Shown here one piece after another: positions 26,658 through 35,193 of a stretch of DNA of 64,000 bases. The stretch covers positions 65,309 through 129,308 of the forward strand of contig JBCBDX010000010.1 in the NCBI GenBank assembly GCA_038529265.1. Reading direction: 5' to 3'. The notes under the pieces are model-generated. The model was not told the DNA's origin, ran no database searches, and worked only from the letters and a program-made list of their open reading frames with translations. Each line of letters opens with the position of its first letter. The stretch's first letter is position 1. The DNA is from JBCBDX01 sp038529265 (lineage in GTDB: Bacteria > Pseudomonadota > Alphaproteobacteria > Rhizobiales > Rhizobiaceae). The position numbers and the translations under genes were made by a program.

Positions 26658-27833
26658 ATGGCTATCGAAGGAAAAGAAGACAGTGGGCCATCGCGCATCC
26701 GGCTTGGCATGGTCGGAGGAGGCCGTGATGCGTTCATAGGTGGCGTCCACCGCATCGCATCGCGCATAGATGGTCACTATGATTTGGTCGCGGGATGCTT
26801 TTCATCGACCGCAGAAAAATCGCAGGCTTCGGGTCGCGATTTAGGCCTCGATCCGAAGCGCATCTATGATGACTTCACTGCTATGGCGCAGCGTGAAGCG
26901 CGTTTGAAGGATGGTATCGATGCGGTGGCCATCGTAACGCCCAACCATGTGCATTGGCCGGCAGCGCGCGAGTTTTTGAAGCGTGGCATCCATGTGATTT
27001 GCGACAAGCCGCTCACGTCGACACTGGCTGATGCGAAAAAACTCGCAAAAGCCGCAGACAGTTCCGGGGCGCTTTTTGTGCTTACCCATAATTATACGGG
27101 CTATCCGATGGTGCGCCAAGCGCGCCAAATGGTGCGCGATGGTGTGCTTGGCGATATCCGGGTTGTGCAGGCCGAATATCCCCAGGACTGGCTGTCGGAT
27201 AAATTGGAAGATACCGGCCAAAAGCAGGCGGGTTGGCGAACCGATCCATCCCAGTCAGGAGCAGGTGGTTCTATCGGTGACATTGGCACGCACGCCATGA
27301 ACCTGGCGCAGTTTGTATCCGGTTTGGAGATTGAGGAGATAGCAGCTGATTTGACGGCTTTCGTCGATGGCCGTCAGCTGGATGATAATGCTCATGTCAT
27401 GATCCGCTGGAAGGGCGGTGCCAAGGGTATGCTTTGGTCATCACAGGTCGCTCCCGGCAATGAAAATGCGCTTAAGGTTCGCGTTTATGGCACCAAGGGT
27501 GGCCTCGAGTGGAGCCAGGAAGACCCGAATTATCTTTGGTACACACCGCTTGGCGAACCAAAGCGTTTGATCACGCGCGGCGGCGCGGGATCAGGTGCTG
27601 ATGCCGGCCGTGTCACGCGCATTCCGCCCGGCCATCCGGAGGGATATTTGGAAGGTTTTGCAAACATTTATACCGAGGCGGCTCATGCCATCCGGGCCAA
27701 ACAGACCGGTCAATCTGTCCCCGATGATGTGATCTACCCGACTGTTCGCGATGGAGTGACCGGCGTTGCCTTTGTAGATGCATGCGTGCGGTCTTCAAAT
27801 CGCAATGGCGCTTGGGTCAAACTGAACATCTAA
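26658..27833 (+). CDS. Gfo/Idh/MocA-family NAD(P)-dependent oxidoreductase
   Basis: Sugar dehydrogenase, 391 residues: N-terminal Rossmann fold (RLGMVGGGRDAFIG), AIVTPNHVHWPAA, the catalytic-lysine motif CDKPLTSTLA, and a C-terminal dimerisation/substrate domain with GGSIGDIGTHAMNLA carrying the usual Asp/His pair. Start is preceded by GGGGAGGGCG. It probably oxidises the imported sugar or polyol, or its 3-keto form, in partnership with the upstream TIM barrel. D-apiose dehydrogenase belongs to this superfamily, but I see no other evidence for apiose here. Confidence 0.85.
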   Translation: MAIEGKEDSGPSRIRLGMVGGGRDAFIGGVHRIASRIDGHYDLVAGCFSSTAEKSQASGRDLGLDPKRIYDDFTAMAQREARLKDGIDAVAIVTPNHVHWPAAREFLKRGIHVICDKPLTSTLADAKKLAKAADSSGALFVLTHNYTGYPMVRQARQMVRDGVLGDIRVVQAEYPQDWLSDKLEDTGQKQAGWRTDPSQSGAGGSIGDIGTHAMNLAQFVSGLEIEEIAADLTAFVDGRQLDDNAHVMIRWKGGAKGMLWSSQVAPGNENALKVRVYGTKGGLEWSQEDPNYLWYTPLGEPKRLITRGGAGSGADAGRVTRIPPGHPEGYLEGFANIYTEAAHAIRAKQTGQSVPDDVIYPTVRDGVTGVAFVDACVRSSNRNGAWVKLNI

Positions 27834-27893
27834 GCTCAATGGATTGAAGCGCTTTGAAGAAAAATTTCAAAATGTTACGATTCACCCTTGAAA

Positions 27894-27909
27894 TGATGTA
27901 CGTACCTCA
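27894..27909. promoter_or_regulatory. Operator copy 2, upstream of the ABC transporter genes
   Basis: TGATGTACGTACCTCA, centre of an imperfect 22-bp palindrome at 27891-27912 (AAATGA ... TCATTT arms around GTACGTAC). It lies about 66 bp before the binding-protein start and matches the copy at 24458-24473. Confidence 0.7.
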
Positions 27910-27975
27910 TTTAGGGTTTAGCCAGTTCAGCGAAGGTTCCAAATCGACGCTGAACCCTGTTTTGGGAGGAAAAAC

Positions 27976-29295
27976 ATGAAGAAACGCGCATTGCTTGCCG
28001 CGACCGCTCTTGGTCTTGGCATGAGCTTCGGCAGCACATCTGCTCAAGCCAATGAATTGACACTCTGCTGGGCAGCTTGGGACCCAGCCAACGCACTTGT
28101 CGAACTGTCCAAGGAATTTGAATCGCAGTCCGGCATTGCGATGAATTTCGAGTTTATTCCATGGCCAAACTTTGCTGACCGCATGCTCAATGAGCTCAAC
28201 TCTGGCGGACAGCTTTGTGACCTGCTGATCGGTGACTCGCAATGGATCGGCGGCGGTGCTGAAAACGGCCATTACGTGAAGCTGAATGAGTTCTTTGACT
28301 CCGAAGGCATCTCTATGGACGACTTCGCGCCTGCAACTGTTTACGCCTATTCAACGTGGCCAAAAGGTACGCCGAACTATTGGGCTTTGCCGGCGATGGG
28401 CGATGCCAATGGCTGGTTCTATCGTAAGGACTGGTTTGAGCGCGACGACATCAAGGCTGCCTATAAAGATGCAACCGGCAATGATCTGCGTGAGCCACAG
28501 ACCCAAATGGAGCTGATGGAAATCGCCAAGTTTTTCCAAGGTCGCGAGATCGACGGCCAGACAGTTTATGGTGCCTCCATCTTTACCGAGCGTGGTTCTG
28601 AAGGCATCACCATGGGCGCAACCGGTGCGCTTTATGCGTGGGGTTTCAAATATGAAAACGAGCCCGGCACCTACGACATGGAAGGCGCAGTGAACTCAGC
28701 AGAAGCTGTTGAAGCGCTGGAGTTCTACAAAGATCTCTACAATTGCTGCACACCACCTGGCTACGACAACGCGTACATGGAACAGTCGCTGGACGCCTTT
28801 AAGTCCGGTCAGGTGGCCATGGCCATGAACTGGTTTGCGTTCTTCCCCGGTCTTTACGCTGACCCGAACACAGGCGGTGACAAGATCGACTTCTTCGTCA
28901 ACCCACCGCAGAATGTGGCCGCCTCCACGCTTGGCGGGCAGGGCATTTCGGTTGTGTCATACTCTGACAACAAGGAAGGCGCACTTGAGTACATCAAGTG
29001 GTTTGCTCAGCCATCCGTTCAGCAGAAATGGTGGGAGCTTGGTGGATATTCAGCGCATAACTCGGTGTTGAACGATCCATCCTTCGTGGATAGCCAGCCG
29101 TTTGCCGGTGATTTCCTTGATGCCATGGGTGGTGTTCAGGATTTCTGGCAAGAACCGGCCTACGCGGAGTTGCTGCTGGCGATGCAAGAGCGGTTACACA
29201 ACTACATTGTTGCCGATCAAGGCACCGCAGAAGAGGCGCTTAACAAGCTGATCGAAGATTGGACAGAGACTTTCGAAGACGAAGGTAAGCTGTAA
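27976..29295 (+). CDS. Carbohydrate ABC transporter substrate-binding protein
   Basis: Periplasmic family-1 solute-binding protein, 439 residues. Signal peptide MKKRALLAATALGLGM with a SAQA cleavage site near residue 25. The Shine-Dalgarno is TTTGGGAGGAAAAAC. The mature protein has several Trp/Tyr-rich segments (WAAWDPANALVE, ALPAMGDANGWFYRKDW) of the kind that stack on sugar rings. It heads the operon of two permeases, a small membrane protein, two ATPases and a DhaK-type kinase. The arrangement recalls the rhizobial glycerol importer GlpSTPQUV, but the substrate is not identified. Confidence 0.9.
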   Translation: MKKRALLAATALGLGMSFGSTSAQANELTLCWAAWDPANALVELSKEFESQSGIAMNFEFIPWPNFADRMLNELNSGGQLCDLLIGDSQWIGGGAENGHYVKLNEFFDSEGISMDDFAPATVYAYSTWPKGTPNYWALPAMGDANGWFYRKDWFERDDIKAAYKDATGNDLREPQTQMELMEIAKFFQGREIDGQTVYGASIFTERGSEGITMGATGALYAWGFKYENEPGTYDMEGAVNSAEAVEALEFYKDLYNCCTPPGYDNAYMEQSLDAFKSGQVAMAMNWFAFFPGLYADPNTGGDKIDFFVNPPQNVAASTLGGQGISVVSYSDNKEGALEYIKWFAQPSVQQKWWELGGYSAHNSVLNDPSFVDSQPFAGDFLDAMGGVQDFWQEPAYAELLLAMQERLHNYIVADQGTAEEALNKLIEDWTETFEDEGKL

Positions 29296-29309
29296 GTTTC
29301 GACGCATAC

Positions 29310-29336
29310 TCCGGTCGCGCTTTGGGCGCGGCCGGA
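29310..29336 (+). terminator. Intercistronic hairpin downstream of the binding-protein gene
   Basis: Eleven-pair stem (TCCGGTCGCGC with GCGCGGCCGGA, one G-T pair) and a 5-nt loop, 14 nt after the stop codon and without a T tract. It is a probable mRNA-stabilising or attenuating element between the binding protein and the membrane subunits. Confidence 0.65.
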
Positions 29337-29398
29337 AATCTCAACTATTCATAAAAACTTGAACCGCCGGTTTTTAAGCCGGATTGGAAGGACGCGCC

Positions 29399-30346
29399 AT
29401 GGCTGACACGGCGATGGACAAACTTGCTCAAAAGACACCGGAAACTGTGGCGCGCCGCGTGCGCGGCCTGTCCGATCGGGCAATCGCTTGGTTGTTCGTG
29501 GGGCCAACAATATTCTTGCTTTTGGCGATCAACATCTTTCCGTTGATCTGGACGATTTATCTGTCCTTTACAAACTTTCGCGCCAACCGTCCCAATCGCG
29601 AGGTCGAATGGGTCGGTTTGCGCAACTTTGAGCGCATCCTGACCGACAGCGATATCTGGATGAACATGCAGACGACAGCGCATTTCCTGTTCTGGACGCT
29701 GTTCTTTCAAGTGCTGATAGGGTTTGCGTTGGCATATCTGATCAACAAGAACTTCAAGGGCAATCCGTTTTGGACAACCGTTATTGTGCTGCCTATGATG
29801 TTGTCACCAGCCGTTGTCGGCAATTTCTGGACGTTCCTCTACCAGCCGCAGATTGGTCTGATTAATTATCTGGTCGAGCTCGTCTTCGGCATTCCCGCTT
29901 CTTCCTTCTCCATGCTGGGGCCGGGAGGTTGGGCGAAATGGTCCATCGTCATAGTTGATACGTGGATGTGGACACCATTTGTGATGCTGATCTGTCTGGC
30001 CGGTCTTCGATCCATACCCGATTATATTTACGAGGCAGCGGAAGTGGATCGCGCATCGAAGTGGCGACAATTCTGGACTATCACCGTGCCGATGGTGCTA
30101 CCATTTCTGATGCTCGCTATTTTGTTCCGCGGCATTGAGAACTTCAAAATGTTCGACATGGTCGTTCTTTTGACAGGCGGCGGCCCAGGCAATGAAACGC
30201 TGCTCGCCTCCATCGACCTTAAACGTGAAGCCTTTGAGAAGTGGCGCACCGGCATATCCTCCGCCTACGCGCTGGTGCTGTTCGTGACCGTCTTTGGCCT
30301 TGCTTCCATTTATGTCAAAGCCCTCAACAAGGTGAAAGAGCGATGA
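29399..30346 (+). CDS. Carbohydrate ABC transporter permease (MalF type)
   Basis: Inner-membrane permease, 315 residues with about six helices and the coupling loop EAAEVDRASKWRQFWTITVP. ATG 29399 follows TTGGAAGGACGCG. Its stop overlaps the start of the partner permease (ATGA at 30343). It forms the channel with that partner. Confidence 0.9.
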   Translation: MADTAMDKLAQKTPETVARRVRGLSDRAIAWLFVGPTIFLLLAINIFPLIWTIYLSFTNFRANRPNREVEWVGLRNFERILTDSDIWMNMQTTAHFLFWTLFFQVLIGFALAYLINKNFKGNPFWTTVIVLPMMLSPAVVGNFWTFLYQPQIGLINYLVELVFGIPASSFSMLGPGGWAKWSIVIVDTWMWTPFVMLICLAGLRSIPDYIYEAAEVDRASKWRQFWTITVPMVLPFLMLAILFRGIENFKMFDMVVLLTGGGPGNETLLASIDLKREAFEKWRTGISSAYALVLFVTVFGLASIYVKALNKVKER

Positions 30347-31284
30347 GCGCCTATTCCGTTACCGAGCCGTCCAACGGCGCCAAATGGTTCGCCGGTTTCA
30401 TCGTTATCACCTATGCCGTTGTGACCATGATACCGCTGATCTGGATCATCGCCACGGGCTTCAAGTTCCCATCCGATGCGATTTCGTACCCGCCAAAGGT
30501 GGTCTTTGAACCAACTGTTGAAGGCTATGTGAACCTGTTCACGACCCGCACACGGGTTACGCCCGAGCAACTGGAAGAGCTTCCGCCACCAGAAGGCTTT
30601 GCAGAGGAGATCGTGCGCGAATATGGCATGATCATCGTTGGACCATCGCGCTTTGGCGAACGCTTTTTGAATTCGGTTATCATCGGGTTTGGCTCAACAT
30701 TCCTTTCGATCTTTTTGGGAACGCTGGCGGCTTACGGGTTTTCTCGCTTCAACGTACCTCTGAAAGATGATCTCCTGTTCTTCATCCTGTCCACAAGGAT
30801 GATGCCGCCTATCGCTGTCGCGATCCCGATCTTCCTGATGTATCGCGAGCTCGGCCTTTCGGACACACATTTGGGGATGATCTTGCTCTACACGGCGGTT
30901 AATATTTCGCTCGCCGTCTGGCTGCTCAAAGGCTTTATTGACGAGATCCCGCGTGAGTATGAAGAAGCGGCGCTGATCGATGGCTACACTCGGTTTCAGG
31001 CATTCTACAAAGTCGTGCTGCCACAAGCGGCCACCGGTATCGCTTCAACTGCGATCTTCTGCCTGATCTTTGCTTGGAATGAATATGCGTTTGCCGTTCT
31101 GCTGACCTCCGGCAACGCGCAAACGGCGCCGCCTTTCATCCCGACGATTATCGGTGTTGGCGGTCAGGATTGGCCGGCGGTCGCTGCAGGTGCAACTTTA
31201 TTCCTCGTGCCGGTCATGGTGTTCACTATCCTGCTTCGTAAACATCTGCTTCGCGGCATTACATTTGGAGCGGTACGCAAATGA
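30343..31284 (+). CDS. Carbohydrate ABC transporter permease (MalG type)
   Basis: Inner-membrane permease, 313 residues, with coupling loop EEAALIDGYTRFQAFYKVVLP-like sequence and the standard C-terminus GITFGAVRK. A long periplasmic stretch after the first helix (about residues 55-100, rich in Pro and Glu) sets it apart from SmoG. Start and stop both overlap neighbours by 4 bp (ATGA), so the permeases and the small protein that follows are coupled. Confidence 0.9.
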   Translation: MSAYSVTEPSNGAKWFAGFIVITYAVVTMIPLIWIIATGFKFPSDAISYPPKVVFEPTVEGYVNLFTTRTRVTPEQLEELPPPEGFAEEIVREYGMIIVGPSRFGERFLNSVIIGFGSTFLSIFLGTLAAYGFSRFNVPLKDDLLFFILSTRMMPPIAVAIPIFLMYRELGLSDTHLGMILLYTAVNISLAVWLLKGFIDEIPREYEEAALIDGYTRFQAFYKVVLPQAATGIASTAIFCLIFAWNEYAFAVLLTSGNAQTAPPFIPTIIGVGGQDWPAVAAGATLFLVPVMVFTILLRKHLLRGITFGAVRK

Positions 31285-31475
31285 GCCAGTTCTTATCAGG
31301 TCTTGCCCGTTTTCGCCGCGGTCCTTGGGAGATGCTGGCCACGATCATCATTGCGCTTGGTGTGTTCATGCTGATGCAGCCGTTCGTGCTGTGGGCTTTT
31401 ACCTACTCATTTATCATCACGCTGATCGGAACGGTCATGTTCATCGTTGTCAGCCATTTTCCTGAGGGAGAATAG
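31281..31475 (+). CDS. Small two-helix membrane protein in ABC operon
   Basis: A 64-residue protein with two predicted membrane segments (ATIIIALGVFMLMQPFVLW and YSFIITLIGTVMFIVV) and short charged ends. It overlaps the upstream permease by 4 bp and precedes the first ATPase by 2 bp, so it is clearly a designed part of the operon. Rhizobial glycerol importers carry a small membrane protein (GlpU) in the same relative place, though I cannot show homology. It may be an accessory transporter subunit. Function unknown. Confidence 0.75.
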   Translation: MSQFLSGLARFRRGPWEMLATIIIALGVFMLMQPFVLWAFTYSFIITLIGTVMFIVVSHFPEGE

Positions 31476-31477
31476 AG

Positions 31478-32575
31478 ATGGCTGAGATTGTCATCAAAAA
31501 CCTCCGCAAGGATTTCGGCGATTTCAATGCGGTCAAATCCTCCACCTTCACTATTGAGGATGGTGAGTTCTTTATGCTGCTGGGTCCGTCCGGCTGTGGC
31601 AAGACAACGACGCTGCGTATGATCGCCGGCTTGGAGCTGCCGACATCTGGTGAAATCTATATTGACGGCGAAGAGGTTGGCCAAAAGCCAGCATCTCAAC
31701 GTGACATCGCCATGGTCTTTCAGATGTTCGCGCTCTATCCGCACATGAATGTGCGCAAGAATATTTCCTATCCACTTGTCAGCCAGGGATGGCCCAAAAC
31801 CCAGGTGAAGCGCAAGGTTGAGGAAATCGCGCAAATTCTTGATATCACGAATATTTTAGATAAACCTGTCGGTGGCCTTTCAGGTGGTGACCGGCAGCGC
31901 GTCGCACTTGGCCGCGCGATCGTTCGCGATCCGAAAGCCTTCATGATGGACGAACCGCTTGGCGCGCTTGATGCAGAGTTTCGTGAGCGCATGGCCGAAG
32001 AGTTGCGTGCCCTGCATGATCGTATGAACGCGACGACGGTTTACGTCACGCACGATCAGCTTGAAGCCATGCAAATGGGCGACAAGATCGTTGTCATGAA
32101 CCACGGCGTGATCGAACAATTCGGTGTGCCACAAGACATCTATGATTGGCCAGCAACCTTGTTTGTGGCCGAATTTATCGGCTCACCATCTATGAATTTT
32201 TTGCGCTTTGATGGAGAGGTGACGCCGAAGTCCAAGTCTATCAATCTGGATGACGTAAAAGTTGCTGTGCCGCATCAACATGGGGCAGTTTCGGGGTCGC
32301 TGGTTTTGGGCGTGCGCCCCGAACATATCTCGATCTCAGACAAAGCGAAATACCGCGGTGAGGTTCTGGCGTCGGAATATTTGGGAACCACCCAAATCAT
32401 TACGGTGAAGACCGCACATGGTGATGTGAAGGTGCGTGCACCGTCCACCAATACTGTTAGCGACGGGGAGCAGGTTGGCCTTGAATTCAATGCCAAGACG
32501 CTGACCTTGTTCGACGCATCGACCGGCAAGGCCATCATATCGGAAGCCAACCAAGGAGTGCTGGCACATGGCTGA
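31478..32575 (+). CDS. ABC transporter ATP-binding protein 1
   Basis: MalK/UgpC-type ATPase, 365 residues: Walker A GPSGCGKTT, signature LSGGDRQRVALGRA (GGD instead of the usual GGQ), Walker B FMMDEPLGALDAE, H-loop YVTHDQ, and a TOBE tail (GVRPEHISIS). The start follows TGAGGGAGAATAG. The Q-to-D change in the signature is shared by some members with two-ATPase importers. It overlaps the second ATPase gene by 8 bp; the two probably form a heterodimer. Confidence 0.9.
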   Translation: MAEIVIKNLRKDFGDFNAVKSSTFTIEDGEFFMLLGPSGCGKTTTLRMIAGLELPTSGEIYIDGEEVGQKPASQRDIAMVFQMFALYPHMNVRKNISYPLVSQGWPKTQVKRKVEEIAQILDITNILDKPVGGLSGGDRQRVALGRAIVRDPKAFMMDEPLGALDAEFRERMAEELRALHDRMNATTVYVTHDQLEAMQMGDKIVVMNHGVIEQFGVPQDIYDWPATLFVAEFIGSPSMNFLRFDGEVTPKSKSINLDDVKVAVPHQHGAVSGSLVLGVRPEHISISDKAKYRGEVLASEYLGTTQIITVKTAHGDVKVRAPSTNTVSDGEQVGLEFNAKTLTLFDASTGKAIISEANQGVLAHG

Positions 32576-33578
32576 AGTTACGCTCTCCGGCATTACAAAA
32601 CGCTTTGGCAAAACAACTGCTGTTGACCAGATGGACATGGTGGTTCCAGACGGTTCTTTCGTTGTGTTGCTGGGTCCAACAGGCGCTGGCAAGACGACGA
32701 CGCTCCGCCTTATTGCGGGCCTTGAAGAACCTGATGCCGGTGAGATTTCCATAGGCGGACGGGTGGTCAACCGAGAAACGCCCGCGCAGCGCGATGTCGC
32801 CATGGTGTTCCAGCAATATTCGCTCTATCCGCACATGACAGTTCGGGACAATTTGGCGTTTCCGTTGCGGTCGCCAATTCTTCGTACGCCCGAAGATGAG
32901 ATTGCCCGCAAGGTTCAGGCTGTGGCTGAAGTGCTGCACATTCCGCACAAGCTGAACAACAAGGCAACCGAATTGTCAGGTGGCGAGATGCAGCGTGTTT
33001 CCATCGGTCGTGCACTGGTTCGCGACCCTGCCATCTACCTCATGGATGAACCACTCTCGTCACTGGACGCGAAGCTGCGTGCTGACTTGCGCATTGAACT
33101 CAAACGTATTCATGCCGAAATCGGCGCTACGCTGCTCTACGTCACCCACGATCAGATTGAGGCCATGACCATGGCAAGCCATGTCGGCGTTCTTGATGAG
33201 GGCACGCTGGTCCAGTTTGGGACACCGCGCGAGATTTATGAGAACCCTGTCAGCCTCTATGTCGCGAGCCGCCTTGGACTGCCACGGATCAACATGCTGC
33301 CGGCCAACGCCTTTCCAGGTCTGCCAGATGAGGCGGTAACGATTGGCCTTCGACCGGAACACATCAAGCAGGGGTCTGGTCGTGATGCCATGGTCAACAG
33401 GGTCGAACATCTGGGTGATCAAACTCGTCTGCACCTGAGTATGGACGGCCATGAGATCGTTACACTGGCTGATGCACACACCAGCCTTGCGGACGGTGAC
33501 ACAATAAAGATCGAGCCACACAATCCGCTGCTGTTTGATGCCAGCGGTCAACGGATGGCCGGAGGGAGGCGCTTATGA
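32568..33578 (+). CDS. ABC transporter ATP-binding protein 2
   Basis: Second MalK/UgpC-type ATPase, 336 residues: Walker A GPTGAGKTT, signature LSGGEMQRVSIGRA, Walker B YLMDEPLSSLDAK, H-loop YVTHDQ. It differs from the first ATPase along its length, so this is not a recent duplication. Two distinct ATPases plus two permeases is the layout of the rhizobial GlpST-type polyol importers. Its stop overlaps the kinase start by 4 bp. Confidence 0.9.
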   Translation: MAEVTLSGITKRFGKTTAVDQMDMVVPDGSFVVLLGPTGAGKTTTLRLIAGLEEPDAGEISIGGRVVNRETPAQRDVAMVFQQYSLYPHMTVRDNLAFPLRSPILRTPEDEIARKVQAVAEVLHIPHKLNNKATELSGGEMQRVSIGRALVRDPAIYLMDEPLSSLDAKLRADLRIELKRIHAEIGATLLYVTHDQIEAMTMASHVGVLDEGTLVQFGTPREIYENPVSLYVASRLGLPRINMLPANAFPGLPDEAVTIGLRPEHIKQGSGRDAMVNRVEHLGDQTRLHLSMDGHEIVTLADAHTSLADGDTIKIEPHNPLLFDASGQRMAGGRRL

Positions 33579-35191
33579 AACAGTTCATCAACGCAAAAGA
33601 AGACCTGGTCACAGAAGCTGTTGACGGCTTGCTACGCACAGCGGGGGGCACGTTGGCTCGCCTTGACGGCTATCCGCATATAAAAGTGGTGGTACGTTCT
33701 GACTGGGACAAGTCAAAGGTTGCTCTCGTTTCAGGCGGTGGGTCCGGGCACGAACCGTCCCATGCCGGTTTTGTCGGTCAAGGAATGCTGACTGCTGCCG
33801 TGTGCGGCGATGTGTTCGCCTCTCCATCTGTTGATGCCGTGCTTGCTGGTATTTTGGCCGTCACGGGCGAAGCAGGGTGCCTGCTGATCGTCAAGAACTA
33901 CACGGGCGACCGTTTGAACTTCGGCCTTGCCGCGGAGCGCGCACGCCAGTTCGGTTTGAAGGTCGATATGGTTGTCGTCGATGACGATATTGCGCTTCCT
34001 GAACTGCCGCAGGCGCGCGGTGTCGCCGGTACGCTGTTCGTCCATAAGATCGCCGGTGCGCTCGCAGAACAGGGCGCTGATTTGCCAAGCGTGACACGCG
34101 CGGCCGAGCAGGTGATTGATGGGGTGATCTCGATCGGCATGTCGCTTGATACATGCACAGTACCGGGATCTCCCAAGGAAGACCGCATCGAAGCTGGCAA
34201 AGCCGAATTGGGCCTTGGTATCCATGGCGAAGCCGGTATTGAACAGGTAGATTACTCAACTGCGCGCGATGCCATGGCTATGGTGGTTGACCGTCTGGCG
34301 CCCAATATGGGTTCCGGGGATCATGTGGTTCTCCTCAACAATCTGGGCGGTGCTACGCCGCTGGAAATGTCTGTGCTGGCCGAAGAACTTTGTCGGTCTC
34401 GCATTGCGGCTCAGATTAAATGGATGGTCGGCCCGGCACCACTGATGACCTCGCTCGATATGCAGGGCTTTTCGGTCTCGCTTTTGCCAGTTGATGCTGC
34501 CAGTGAAACGGCGCTTGCTGCACCAGTTGCACCGACCGCTTGGACCGGTTGTCTTGCAGTTTCAGAGCCGCATGTTCAACCGTTGCCGGACGGGTTGAAG
34601 CCCGTCGCACCAATTGCATCAACTGATGCAAGTGTTGAAGCCTTTTTGGCCAAATGCTGTGACATCCTGATCAATGCAGAAGCGCCGCTCAACAAGCTGG
34701 ATGCGCAATCGGGCGATGGCGATACCGGTTCAACGCTGGCTGGTGCAGCGCGCGCGCTAAAAGACGCGCTGGGTAGGCTGCCATTGGCAGATCATACGCA
34801 GCTCTACCGTGCCATTGGCAATGAATTGTCTCAAACGATGGGCGGGTCATCAGGCGTGTTACTGGCCATATTCTTTGCTGCCGCCGGGGATGCCTCTGCG
34901 AGTGGCGAAGAAACCGTAGGTGCGCTGAAGGCGGGACTGGATCGTATCCAGCAGGTCGGAGGCGCAAGGCTTGGTGACCGGACCATGATTGATGCGTTGT
35001 TGCCGGCCCTCGAAGCTCTACCGCATGGCATGCAAGCTGCCGCTAAAGCCGCGCGGGAAGGGGCAGATCACACAGCTAAAATCGTCAATGCGAAAGCAGG
35101 CCGGGCCAGCTACATAGCGGAAGAAAAGCTGGCTGGGCACAATGACCCTGGCGCTGAAGCCGTCGCAACCTTGTTGGAAGGTCTCCTGTAG
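33575..35191 (+). CDS. Dihydroxyacetone/ketotetrose kinase family protein (DhaK-DhaL fusion)
   Basis: ATP-dependent kinase of the single-chain Dak family, 538 residues. The DhaK domain (about 1-330) has GGGSGHEPSHAGFVG at 54-68 and the substrate-binding His217 in LGIHGEAGIE. The DhaL domain (about 355-538) has the Mg-ATP aspartates in SGDGDTGSTLAG (381-383) and MGGSSGVLL. Besides dihydroxyacetone, relatives phosphorylate D- or L-erythrulose, so a C3-C5 ketose made by the upstream TIM barrel and dehydrogenase is the likely substrate. Translationally coupled to ATPase 2. It ends 2 bp from the convergent aldolase fusion gene. Confidence 0.85.
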   Translation: MKQFINAKEDLVTEAVDGLLRTAGGTLARLDGYPHIKVVVRSDWDKSKVALVSGGGSGHEPSHAGFVGQGMLTAAVCGDVFASPSVDAVLAGILAVTGEAGCLLIVKNYTGDRLNFGLAAERARQFGLKVDMVVVDDDIALPELPQARGVAGTLFVHKIAGALAEQGADLPSVTRAAEQVIDGVISIGMSLDTCTVPGSPKEDRIEAGKAELGLGIHGEAGIEQVDYSTARDAMAMVVDRLAPNMGSGDHVVLLNNLGGATPLEMSVLAEELCRSRIAAQIKWMVGPAPLMTSLDMQGFSVSLLPVDAASETALAAPVAPTAWTGCLAVSEPHVQPLPDGLKPVAPIASTDASVEAFLAKCCDILINAEAPLNKLDAQSGDGDTGSTLAGAARALKDALGRLPLADHTQLYRAIGNELSQTMGGSSGVLLAIFFAAAGDASASGEETVGALKAGLDRIQQVGGARLGDRTMIDALLPALEALPHGMQAAAKAAREGADHTAKIVNAKAGRASYIAEEKLAGHNDPGAEAVATLLEGLL

Positions 35192-35193
35192 TT

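Noticed and set aside
25590..27833. D-apiose/apionate catabolic genes (apsD, oiaC)
   Set aside because: The superfamilies match but the diagnostic D-apionate oxidoisomerase and 3-oxo-isoapionate kinase are not in the window, so the name is unsupported.
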